From Linnemannia schmuckeri (lineage: Eukaryota; Mortierellomycota; Mortierellomycetes; Mortierellales; Mortierellaceae), in the NCBI GenBank assembly GCA_029449235.1, contig JANATG010000007.1, forward strand, positions 1,054,001 through 1,118,000: a stretch of 64,000 bases of DNA. Reading direction: 5' to 3'. Below, one piece after another: positions 35,743 to 46,857 of the stretch. The notes beneath the pieces were generated by a model. That model was not told the DNA's origin, ran no database searches, and was given only the letters and a program-made list of their open reading frames with translations. Numbering within the stretch: the first letter of the stretch is position 1; every line of letters starts with the position of its first letter. A program made the position numbers and the translations under genes.

Positions 35743-37178
35743 ATTATATTTGTATAGATTGAATATTAAACTAAACCTAAGGACTATGGACCAATCCAAC
35801 CTACCTGCCTTTCTCCACTGCCAGTTCTTCTCTCCCCCCTTTATTCCCGTTGTGTCTCGGAAGGTAGACTTGAAATATGACCCTGTTCTTTTTTTGTCCA
35901 TCTCTTTATTTTGTCGCAAATTGTCCATTCAGGTACGAGAAGGAAGAGTGAAAGAGCGGCTGTTACCGGAAACCCTTTCTTCGGCGACCATCTTGTTGTA
36001 TTTTGGGAAAGTCTTCTTTTCTGTCAAGGAGGCACACAGGCGCAGAAAAATCGAAGCAAGATCAGGACAAAGAGTATGGCGCCTGGGGGGGATCAACTAT
36101 TTGCTGATCATTAATCTTCCTTGGGCGAAAGAGGGTTTTGATCGCGCCAGACACGCAAAAAAATGCGTGCCTAAAAGCAAAAAAAGGGTTTCTGACCGTG
36201 CCAAAAAGGTGTTTGGAAAGGAAAAAAGTGTTTCTGAAGCCCAAAAAAGTTGTTCCTTGCCATGTAAAAAGCAGATCTGAGAAAAAAAAAGCCTTCTGAT
36301 GGCAAAAAAGTGTTTCCTCGCCCGTTCAAAAAGCGTTTTTGTCTGAAAAAAAAAGACATTTCAAAAGACAAAAAGGTGCATTTTGGTGGTGTAAAAAGCG
36401 TTTATACGAATGAAAAGATGTTTCTAACAAGAAAAACAACGTTTCCTGAAGAAAAATATGTGTCTGAAAAGAAAAGGGATGTAAGAAAATACCTTTTTTC
36501 TGTGAAGACGCTTTTTTACACGGCCAGGAGCCGCTTTTTTGCCTTCAGAAACGCTTTTTTCCTCTCCGATTTTTTTTCTGTCAGAAACGCTTTTTACACA
36601 GCGAGAAACCACTTTTCGTCATCAGGACGCCTTTTTTCTCTTAGAAGCGCTTTTTTTGCTTTCAGATACTCTTTTTCGTGTGCGCTTGTAACTTTTTTTC
36701 AATCATGGTTTTTTTTTGTGTAGAATTTTTTTTCTCCAGGAGCAATGCCGATCTGGAAATCAATCAAGGTCAGAGCCAGGGAATCGACGTTTTTGATGAT
36801 CCTCACTCTTTTATATCATGAGCGAAAGAGAGGGTACAATTGCAGGTAGAAGTCCCGACTATCGCCTCTTCCTTCAACTCTTAAATCCTTTGTCGCGAGG
36901 CGGCTCGTAAAACGAAAAAAAAAAAGACCCTCACCGCCCCATCCCAGCAAAATCGCCATCGAATTGCTTGAAAGGACCCGATCAGTTTTCAGCAAAGCCA
37001 CCTGGAGCACTCGCCCAACTCTTTTTTCTTATCCTCCCTCGCTTACAAAAATTCGACAGTCTCCTAACATCGTTCTCTTCACTTCTTTCCCTTTTTACTT
37101 CTCTTCAGTCTTCACTCTTTTTCAAAACACACACGCACACGCACGCACATTACCTTCCACGCACGATCCACTCATATC
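35743..37178. other. Intergenic region between PAK and DBR1
   Basis: Contains the 3' end of PAK, the inverted A-tract/T-tract repeat array (about 36130-36760, listed separately), and the CT-rich promoter and leader of DBR1. No protein-coding gene is supported; open frames across the array are products of its composition. Confidence 0.6.
36130..36760. repeat. Inverted array of degenerate ~20-bp A-tract repeats
   Basis: From about 36130 to 36500 the + strand carries about 15 degenerate units of 18-24 bases. Each starts with 5-9 A and continues with something like GnGTTTCTGAnnn. From about 36500 to 36760 the same unit appears inverted about 12 times, as TCAGAAACGC followed by 5-8 T. The whole is an imperfect giant palindrome made of two opposed tandem arrays, centred near 36495. 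A-tracts spaced by about two helical turns should bend the DNA. No protein or known mobile element is evident. Confidence 0.75.
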
Positions 37179-39439
37179 ATGATTGTAAGGACACACATAC
37201 ACATAAACACACGCCTTCATCACGTTACTCCCTTCGCCAATTTCTCATTCCATAGTAGGCTTGGGAAACTCAACATGAGTTGAACAACGTCCGGCATGAC
37301 ACCCATTATTACGCTCTTGCTTCAGACTGATCCTCTTCTGTTTTTTCTGCATCCCCCTTTTTTTTCTGCTGCTTCTGTTCGGGGTTAGGTTGCTATTGAA
37401 GGCTGCTGCCACGGCGAGTTAGATGCTATCTACAGGACCATCGAAGATCGTGAGCGTTTGCACGGCTACAAAGTTGATCTTTTGTTGATTTGTGGCGACG
37501 TTCAGGTAAGAGAGACGATGCATCGCTTCCACGCGCCTTGTTCTTCCTCTCCTGGTTTCTTTGTTTTGAATTCGTCACCGACTAACGTATTTTTTATCTT
37601 TCACAACTATTCCTGGGGATGTTATAGACGGTTCGAAACGAAGCTGATATCGATGCTATGAACGTACCCAGGAGCTACCTTCGCCTAGGCTCCTTCCACA
37701 AGTATTACTCCGGAGAAGTCCCTGTCCCTGTCCCGACCATCTTTATCGGTGGCAATCACGAAGCGAGCAACTATCTCTTCGAACTGTAAACAACTCTGCG
37801 TCTTTATCTTATGACCATAAGTGTTACTGATTTCCAAGTGCTGTATTGTATTGATCAAGGATTGTGTTTTGATTTGTTTCGATGATAGGTATCATGGCGG
37901 ATGGGCTGCACCCAGATTTTACTTTCTCGGATACGGAGGCGTGATCAACGTTGGTGGCTTGAGGATCGGGGGCATGTCTGGCATCTACAAACAATACGAC
38001 TACGAGAAGGGACACTACGAAATGATCCCCCTTAACGAACATCAAAAGAAGAGCATCTATCACATCCGCCACTACGATGTCTACAAGATGCTGCAGATCA
38101 AAGAACCCATGGACATTTTTCTTTCACACGACTGGCCTCTCGGCATCGAGCGCTACGGAAACACGGCAGAGCTGATCAGGAAGAAAAGCTACTTCAGAGG
38201 AGAGGTAACTTTTAACGTTGATAATCGTCGTCTAATTATTTGGTCTGGGCTACTGCAGCGATCTGATGGCCGACTGAACCGAGCATCCTCTGCATTCTTT
38301 CATCAATCTGGTAGATTCAAAACAATACTCTTGGAAGCAAGGCATTTGAGAGTGTTCTGGAGCGGCTGAGACCCAGATACTGGTTCTCGGCACATTTGCA
38401 TGTGAAGTTTTTCGCAGAGATTTTCTGGAATCACGGACAAACAGGGGCAGAGATGGTGACTGAACCATTACTCGAGGCGGCTATTGCTGCAACGGAGGCG
38501 GCAAAGAACCCGGACGAGATTGAGATTGCTTTTAATGATGATGACGACGACGAAGAGACAGGAGAATTGGGAGCGGCAAGTTTGTCGACGGACTCCACCG
38601 CGACCATATCTAGCGACTCGGCACCGGCTTCGAACCCGGACGAAATCAAGTTTGACATGGATGACGAAGACGAGGACGAGGACGATGAGGCAACTAAGGT
38701 GACTCCTGCAGCCACGCAGTCAGTTTCAACGAAAGCCGTATTAAGCTCACCAGCAGTGGCTGATGGCGTTTTGGTGCCGCCCAAGGGAGGTGAGAGATCA
38801 TATGAAAGCACTAAGTTCTTGGCTTTGGACAAATGTGAGGGTACCCGTCAGTTCCTCGAAATCCTTGAGTTTCCTGAAGCCACTGGGCCTGTGGAGTTCT
38901 TTTATGATGAAGAGTGGTTGGCCATCGTCCGCACATTGGCTCCATCATTCTCGATCAACCACAAACAAAACCGGCCGATGGAGAACGAAGTGTTGGAACA
39001 GTAAGTACTACACGTTCAAACGCAGCCCGCTGGGATCTTGAATTGACTGGTGCAATCGATACCGTTTACTGACCGAAACGTATTCTTGTTTGCATACTAA
39101 AAGCACGTTGCAATTGAACAGAGAATGGGTCAAAAAGAACATTACCCAAAAGCAAGGTTTGGCCATTCCCAACAACTTTCAGCACACTTCTCCTCTTCAT
39201 GATCCTGTGCGTACAATGAGCCGCCAGGAGAAATACGACAACTGTAAGTCATTTTTGGCCCGCTTTCGTTATGTGGCCGTTCTTAATTGACATGTTACAC
39301 GTTTTGATTCACTGACACCATTTTCCTTCCCTTTTCCTCTTTCTACTTAGCATTGCCATTCTTGAACCCTCAAATGGAGGACTTTTGTGCCATGCTCCAG
39401 ATCCCCAATCAGATCAACCCCCGTGGACGTCGCGTTTAA
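37179..39439 (+). CDS. RNA lariat debranching enzyme
   Basis: A multi-exon metallophosphoesterase of the Dbr1 family, which cuts the 2'-5' branch of intron lariats in the nucleus. The first coding exon is only ATGATT (37179-37184); exon 2 starts at 37389, giving MIVAIEGCCHGELDAIYR. Metal-binding motifs follow in order: GCCHGELD (with the Cys typical of Dbr1), LLICGDVQ, IGGNHEASNYL, LSHDWP and FSAHLHVKF. A conserved C-terminal domain ends QIPNQINPRGRRV. Between the catalytic core and that domain lies a roughly 100-residue acidic insert. It contains two related blocks, NPDEIEIAFNDDDDDEE and NPDEIKFDMDDEDEDEDDE, which look like an internal duplication. The intron-rich nature of the neighbourhood fits a need for this enzyme but is not evidence for it. 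Confidence 0.94.
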
Positions 39440-39679
39440 AACCGACATGATCCTGACCGATTGCTCAACTGAAAAATCGAATAGCTGCACCGCTGAACTG
39501 ACTGGACATCAAGTCAGCTCACCGCAAGGTGGGTCTTGCTTTGCCCAATTTGATCATGTGACGATTATGATGAAAATAAAAAAAAATAGGATACATTTTT
39601 CAACATAAAAGAACCGTTATCGAATCTCCTTACGTTGGCTCCTTCACTCTCATTCACATCCTTTTGCATCCACAACATA

Positions 39680-42656
39680 ATGGCAAAACGAAATGGTCAT
39701 CAAAGTGGCCGAGGAGGCCGAGGTGGACATGCAGGAAGACAGCATTCACGGCATGATCGAGGACATGGACATAGAGCTGGTGGTCGAGGGAGGAGAGGAC
39801 AGGGTGGCAGCGGTGGCAGCGGTGGTGGGAGAGGAGGCTCTCGCAGTCCACACCGACACTCATATAACAGCCAACCACAGGATGGATACATTTCACTTGC
39901 TGTTGGAGAAAGAGCTGAGCGACGGAGGAGTCAAAGTAAGAGCGCTAACTTGCTTGCTGAACAGAAGCTAGTGTGTATCCCTTCGAATGGCTGATATCAA
40001 TGCACGATTCGGCTTTTGTTTACTTTTTTTTTTATCGAATTAGAGCCGCAGCACCACCAAAAGGAGAGATCTGGAAAAGGTGAAGTCTACAGGCGGATAC
40101 AAATGTCAAAGGATCCTCAATGGGGACGATCGGATCGAGACGGACGGGGTCGTTCTCGATCTGGATCTGGAGCTGGATCGAGAGGATCGCAGAGAGGAAG
40201 GGGAAGAGGAAGAGGCAGGGGTCCGACTACTGTCATGTTCAATAGGGCAACTCGACTTACCGATCCGGATATAGAGTATGATGACGAGGATGATGAGGAC
40301 GAGGACGAAGATGGTCGAATGGACTATGATGTTGATGGTATGAGTGGTAGTGAAGATGAAGATGATGGTAGCAGTGACTATGACGAGGAAGATGATGGTG
40401 AGATCGGAGATCCTGAAGAAGGTCTTGAGTCAGGTATGTTCAGCATCTCGCCTATTTGCTTTTCGTCGATAATATTTCTTGATTGTTCTGCACTTGACAC
40501 TGACATGATAATACTATCGACTTCAAAATTGACGGTAGACGAGGTTGACGAATCAGAGGATCAGTTCATCATGCAGAGGTTTGATTGGGAAGAAGATCAG
40601 GATCCAGATCGGGAGCGCAAACTGGTACGGACTCGGGCGGCAGCAGAGGCAGCGGCGGCAGCGGCACGGGCAGCAGAGCCCTTCATACCTCCTCCTGGCT
40701 GGGGTGGTGCATTGGCTTACCAATCAGCAACTCGGAGGGAGGAGGATGAGAGTTCGGAAGATGAATTCGAGGAGGCTAGGAAGATTGTGCGGGAGACTTT
40801 GGTGTCCAAGGCTACGAGCGGCGACAAGGATGCGGGTCAAATTGCTGAGAGCAGCAGGATTGATGCAGCAACACCAACAGCAGCGAAGAAGACGGTTGTT
40901 TCAGATCGCAGAACGGCAACCACTGTAACAACGATGAAGGCGCAATCGATTGATACTCATGTGTCCAAGAAGTCGAAGGTTGTCGTGGATCTAACTAAAG
41001 AGATACAGGCCAAGGCTGTCGAGCAATTGGAAGAACCCCTAGCGGTCAATTTGACGGCGATGGGAGAAAGTACAGTTGTGACGACAGACACAGTCGCAAC
41101 AGTCGCAGAAGCAGATGCCGAATCAGAACCAGATTTGCAGATGCTTTGGGTGATCGACACTGAACCGAGTGCTATTGTGCTTGAGGAGGAGTCGCTGCCT
41201 CAGATTCAGGAGACGTATATTAATCTGCCGCCTGAGCCTGAGTTTACTAGACGACCTGCCAAGAAGTCACATCGATCGAAACGGGGCGGCAAAAAGCTGC
41301 GCGAGGTAGAGCAGGAGCGCAAGCGGATTAAGGCGATGAACGAGGCTGGTGACGGACATATTGCTCTGGATGAAGTTGAAAGTGAAGTGGACGACGATAT
41401 GCTGGCACTCGACGACTACTTGCAGGTAAGAACCGATCCCATAGGAGCGTGATTTGAGATGTAAGTGCTCGTAAAACGGCATTGACTGCTGACACTAACG
41501 TCTCATTTTTTGGATCTGATCAGAATACGACGGATCCAGACAATCCTGACTATTTCGACTCGTTCCTTGGATCGCTTACATCGCTTCCCTCAGGATTCGG
41601 TCACTCAAGTGATGTTCACGGTGGTCTGGATGCGGACGACTCGGACTTTGAAGAGGATGCCTCGGAAGACGACAGTCAGGACGACGAGGACTTTGATTTC
41701 ACTGCAAAGTCATCAGAGAGGCGTCGGAAACGCAAAGCGGACGAATTGTTGTCGGGCGCACTGGATGCCACGTTTGCTTCGGACTGGCCCGCTGGCGCGC
41801 CTTATGGATATGACTTTTATGAACCTGAAGAATTTGTGGGTAGGAATGGACGGCGGCCGAGAGGAGGTACTGCTGCTGCTGTTCCTTATGGCAACCACCT
41901 TGAGGCCCTGACATCCATCAATGAGTAAGTTGAAAGCCTGATAGGAAATACTGCTTGCGTTCGACTGTTGTGAAATGACCATTGGTTAACCATTTTTTCT
42001 TCCCGCATTGTAGTCATATCAAGGAGTTTGTCAATAATCGGTCTAAGGTTAGCTTGGAGCTCCCACCGCTGGCCAAAACGCTTCGCCGGCGCGTTCATTT
42101 GTTATGTGAGCAATACAACCTCCGTTCTCAGAGTGTTGGATCAGGCAAGAACCGCTTCCCTGTCCTCCTCCGGACGGAAAAGACTAAGATGCCTCAGACA
42201 CCCATCGATCTACGCAAGTTTATGAACGCCGGGTTTGGGCCTCGAGTGCAGGCCGAGTTTGATAACCAACGTGATCGATTCAACAACAGTAGGCGAGGTG
42301 CTGGTGGCCACAACCGACGTGATGGAAAGAGAGGTGGCGGTCCGGGCAATGATACTAACAAGGATCCGAGGGACTCGGCGCGTGCTGTGACAGGCAGTGT
42401 TGTTGGTAGCGCTGCTTCGGAGATTTCAAAGGAGAATGTTGGGCATCGTATGCTCGCCAAGATGGGGTAAGCTTTTTTCAGCCTGATTATGTTTGCGATG
42501 TCCTAAAGCTAAAAGCAATGACTAACGTCTTCATATCTTTGTTCAAAATATGATAGATGGTCGCCGGGTGTTGGATTGGGAGCTTTGGGAGATGGTATTA
42601 CCAAGCCGATCGAAGCTGTTGTCCGAGCCAAACGCCGTGGACTCGGTCACGAATAG
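39680..42656 (+). CDS. R3H and G-patch RNA-processing protein (SQS1-like)
   Basis: A multi-exon gene from the ATG at 39680. The N-terminus is RGG/RG-rich (GRGGRGGHAGRQHSRHD; RGRGRGRGPTTVMF). Long acidic and Ser-rich disordered segments follow, then an R3H domain (NNRSKVSLELPPLAKTLRRR, LRSQSVGSGKNRFPVLLR) and a C-terminal G-patch split by an intron (GHRMLAKMG, then WSPGVGLGALGDGITKPIEA). The R3H-then-G-patch order matches yeast Sqs1/Pfa1, which binds the DEAH helicase Prp43 in ribosome biogenesis and splicing. The G-patch would activate that helicase; this role is inferred from the family. Arg/Gly and acidic tracts are typical of nucleolar proteins. Confidence 0.85.
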
Positions 42657-42861
42657 AAAAGGTCTTCGTCTATGTCCTGTATTCTTTCCTCCGCCTTTAG
42701 GTTTCATTGATACCACGTATTGATTAACAAAAACGCATCATCAAATAATGTGTACAATACATTCGTCTTTTCATTCGCATTTATAACTATGTGTATTATT
42801 GTTACTGATGTGATGAAACGCGGCTTTGTGTTCATGATAGAGTACAGTGTGTCTATGTCTT

Positions 42862-44254
42862 TCAGCGTAGCTCTAGAGGGCAATCAGGTTGCTTGGTGGG
42901 GTGCGCTGCTTGGAAGGCGGGGACAGTTTCGAGTTCACTGTTGATCCTCGACATGATCGGGTACGCGCCCATATCAACCGCGAAGCTATTTTAGTTTAAT
43001 AAAAATGAATATGAAAGACGGAAGTTGTGAAGCAATTCAGCCTCAGACAAACGATCGCAGCAGGACTGGACATGAAATTTATCAAAAAGGGTAGCTTACC
43101 GAACGCCGTTGTAGAATTGAGGGACGAGGAGGAGGTCAGCCATGGTGATTGAGTCGCCGTAGCAGTACTTCCCTGCAGTCTTCTCCAGCATTTTCTCGAA
43201 CGCTGTCAGAAAAAAAGCGTAGCATTGGATATGTGTTTTAGATGATACATACATGCAAAAGGAAGGATTTTCCATGCACCCTTTCATTTTGTTTTTGATT
43301 TTGTTTAATGCCGTTACCTGCAAAGCCTTCTTTGAAAAAGTGGGAGGTCCATTCGGATTCCTTGTCCTTGCCGACGTACTTGAGAATGCGCATCTGGCAA
43401 ACGGGTTGGATGTCCATCGCGATTGCCTCGACCAACGCGCGGACCTTTTTTTTTTTTTTTTTTTTTTTGTTTAAGTGAGGAAACCAAGGCAGACGAGGGA
43501 TTAATGATCTCCTGGTGGCAAAATTATGCAGGCTGGTCATGTCGAGTCATTGTATTTTTATCGTCCCTTGTACTCACCACTGCGCGGCCGGCGGGGTCTT
43601 TGGGCAGGAGAGGGAATTCTACTTATTTTCACCCAAGACAAGTCAAGAGTCGGAAGGAAAGCAAAACAAAAAGTTAAAGATGGTGGCAAAAACAAACGCC
43701 CGACGTGAGCTATTTGTTATGGTTGTGAGCCGCCGGCACCGCCGCCGCCGTTTCTTTGTAATTTCATTTTCGATTTTATGTTTGTTGGTTTGCGTTGTTA
43801 TGAGCTCCCCTTTTTTGTCTGTTTGTTTCTTTACCAGGTCGCGTCTCGTCAAGGTATTCGAGGATGGCGACGGATTCGACAAGTGCAGGGCCTTGAGAGC
43901 CGGCTTCGAGAAATGCAGGGACCGCGCCGAAGGGTTGGATGGCCTTGTACTCTGCTGATTTCTAATAAGTGAAAATATAAGCGGGTTTTGTCAGAGGATC
44001 CAGGAAGGATTTGATAAATGGGCGAAGTCTTTTGGAAGTGGTGGATGATGAATGATGGCAATCAATTGAGTTTCGGAGTAAGGGAAGAAGTCTCGACTGG
44101 AGCTTACGTTCTCTTCAGTAAGAAGATTAATGGCTCGGGTCTCGAAGGGAATGTTCTTAAGGTGCAGACCGAGCCTGACTCGCCAGGCACAGGATGAGCG
44201 GTAGAAGGAGTAGAGGATTGGTTGAGGAGAGGAGGTTGGTGGTTGGGAGGCCAT
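42862..44254 (-). CDS. Zeta-class glutathione transferase / maleylacetoacetate isomerase
   Basis: A multi-exon gene on the minus strand starting at 44254 with MASQPPTSSPQPILYSFYRS. The active-site signature SSCAWRVRLGLHLK matches the SSCxWRVR motif of zeta GSTs. Later exons give IQPFGAVPAFLEAG, LVESVAILEYLDETRP, LPKDPAGRAV, VRALVEAIAMDIQPVCQMRI, GDSITMADLLLVPQFYNG and a C-terminus ending TKQPDCPLELR. In tyrosine and phenylalanine breakdown, the family isomerises maleylacetoacetate to fumarylacetoacetate using glutathione. The intron between the domain halves carries a 23-base T run (poly-A in sense). The 3' end lies about 200 bases from the convergent R3H/G-patch gene. Confidence 0.92.
43446..43468. 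repeat. Poly-T tract, 23 bases
   Basis: Within an intron of the zeta GST gene. Confidence 0.95.
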
Positions 44255-44787
44255 TTTTGTCGTATTGGAGTGACGGAGGGAAGAGGACAGGGAGGGGTTG
44301 TATTAAGGCAATTGTCGTTCTATTTTCGAGCGAGTGTAAAGGCAGGGGTGTATGTTTGTGTGGGAAAGAGAGAAAGAAGGTGGGTAGTGAAGAGTAGACA
44401 GCGAGAAAAAAAAAGAGCAGATTAGCCACAGGCCAACCAAGGCCAGCAAAGGCCAGCAAAGTGAGCAAATGACCAAGCAGGCTGGTTGACCCAGGCAGCA
44501 AACTCAATGGAGGAGCAGCTCACCGACAGGGACAGTAGGGACCATTTGTAGCCGAGACAGCCAACCTTACTCTAAAAGGAGGGGGCATCCTTTATTCTTT
44601 ATCCTTCTTTATTTGCCCGCCGCCGCCTTTCTTTGTCCTTTTATTGTTCTGAGGTCTTCTCTCTCTTTCTCTCTTCATCTCTGATCATCCTTCCCTCCAT
44701 TCTCTCTTCCACCTCTTTTCCTCTCTCCCCTCCCTCTCCTCTTATTCTCTCATTGACAACAACCCTACCCGACTAGTAGCCTCTACA
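44255..44787. other. Divergent intergenic region, GST and metacaspase
   Basis: About 530 bases. The right half is C/T-rich on the + strand and is the probable metacaspase leader; near 44440 there is a short GGCCA-type direct repeat. No gene is seen. Confidence 0.55.
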
Positions 44788-46710
44788 ATGTACCCAGGAC
44801 ATTACCAGCCTCAGCCGCCCTACGGGGCTCCTCCAGCTTATCCAGCTTATCCCCCACAAGGTCCACCCGCAGGCCCACCCGCAGGCTATCCTACTCAGCC
44901 TGGCCACTATGCCCCTCCAACTCACGCCCCACCCGCTGCTGCGCCCGGCTATCCCGCAGCCTACCCCCCACCTCAGCATCACTACCCTCCACCAGCAGCA
45001 CCTGCTCCCTACGGAGCTCCTCCTGCTGGTGCATACCCACCGCCGGCTGCTTCGCCCTATGGCGCACCTCCAGTTGCTCACTCTCCCTACGGCGCACCCC
45101 CAGTTGCCCACTCTTCGCCCTACCCCCAGCCTGCGTACCACCCTCCTGCTGCTGCTCCTCCTCCAATGGTTCATGTCCCCCAGCATATGGTGAGTTTTTT
45201 TTGCATCTGTTACCTCCTGCTTTACTTTTTGTTGTGTTTCCCCGGTTGGAGCATCATATCCCCAAGGGTCTCCTAAGGATTGGGGTCGAGGGTCATGTGA
45301 TAGGGGGTAGTGTTACAGTGGTACCTGTTGCAATTAACCAATTCAAGGAGTGCCCCTGACAACTTTTTTTTTCACTTTTTCTTTTTTTTTACTGGAAATA
45401 GATGACTCCTGTCAACGTGGCTCCGCCTCCTCCTGGCTGGCAAATGTCCCAGAACACACATATCCCTGCACCCACCAACTTCCAGCTCTCCAATTGTACC
45501 GGTCGTAAGCGTGCGCTCTTGATCGGAATCAATTACTTCGGTCAAAAGGGCCAACTGCGTGGGTATGTTCTTCTCTATTTGTCTGCTTCAGCAGCTGAAT
45601 TCACGCGTTTTTTAAATCATAGGTCAATTAATTTATCTGTTGCTTTTACATGTTAGTTGTATTAATGATGTCCGCAATATCAAGGCGTTCATCGTCAGAT
45701 TTGGGTTCCGCGAGGAAGATACAGTGACATTGACGGACGATCAGGCAGATCCAACCAGGATTCCAACAAAGGCAAACATCCTCGCCGCAATGCAGTGGCT
45801 CGTCCGGGATGCCAGACCCAACGACTCGTTCTTCTTGCACTTCAGTGGACACGGTGGTCAGACTGCCGACCTCGACGGCGACGAGGACGACGGTAACGAC
45901 AATACAATCTACCCGGTCGACCATACACGGGCTGGTGTTATTGTTGACGATGTCATGCACGATATCATGGTCAAACCCCTCCCCGCAGGATGTCGTCTGA
46001 CAGCAATTATGGACTGCTGTCATTCAGGATCGGCGCTTGATCTGCCATTTACCTACAGCACTTCGGGACAACTCAAGGAACAGAATGTCTTGCAGGGCGT
46101 TGGAAGTGGTATCATGGGTGCTGGGATGTCCTACCTCCGGGGAGATCTCGGTGGAGTGATGAACAGTCTTGGAGGCATTGGCAAGAAGATTGGTCGACCC
46201 AATAACCGCCAGCGTATTGTCCAGACAAAGTCTAGTCCTTCGGACTGTATCATGTTCAGTGGGTACGTTTTTCCACCTTGTCAGACTTGACGTGTTGTGG
46301 ATTCTCGAAATATTTGTTTGTTAATTGAGGTTTTGCGATAATTGACCCTTGTATGTCGTTGTGCGATGAATGTAACCTATAGATGCAAGGACAACCAGAC
46401 TTCGGCTGATACGAAGGAAGCTGGCTTTGGAATGACGGGAGCCATGACATTCTCATTCATCACAGCGTAAGTTGACATCACACTTTTTGTGGTTGAAAAA
46501 AACTGCTCTGGTCAAGAGAACCAAGGAATGTATTGCTAACCAATGCTTGCCTCTTTTCTTGTTGATAATAATAGGTTGACGGCCAACCCTCGTCAGACAT
46601 ATCTCCAGTTGCTAAATAACATCCGTGATATCCTGCGCGCAAAGTACGAGCAAAAGCCTCAGCTCAGCTCCAGTCATCCTGTTGATCTCAACTTGATCTT
46701 CACCATGTAG
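44788..46710 (+). CDS. Type I metacaspase
   Basis: A multi-exon gene (exon 1 44788-45189, exon 2 from 45402). The prodomain is about 135 residues of Pro/Ala/Tyr-rich repeats, including two consecutive SPYGAPPVAH-like decapeptides. It is followed by the caspase-like domain: RKRALLIGINYFGQKGQLRG, CINDVRNIKAFI, the catalytic His in HFSGHGGQT, an acidic calcium-binding-like patch DLDGDEDDGND, and the catalytic Cys in MDCCHSGSALDLPF. The C-terminal small-subunit region ends SSSHPVDLNLIFTM. Metacaspases cleave after Arg/Lys and act in proteostasis, ageing and programmed death in fungi. A Pro-rich prodomain with no linker insertion defines type I. An AATAAA polyadenylation-like signal lies at about 46774. 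Confidence 0.95.
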
Positions 46711-46857
46711 TGTCCCCTTTTTTACTCTTTGCCTTCGCCTCACTTTCTTTGCTCTTCATCATATGTGTACATTAATAAAAAATTGAAAAAGCGAATATGC
46801 ATGGCGAATGAAAAATATGTAATATGTGTGGATCAAGATAGCTTGAGCTAGGCAATA

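Noticed and set aside
35552..36280. Extension of the PAK reading frame beyond the kinase domain, and further open frames across the repeat array
   Set aside because: The donor after CTCGAG and a short last exon ending at 35742 complete the kinase C-lobe. The extension translates a poly-T intron and A-tract repeats.
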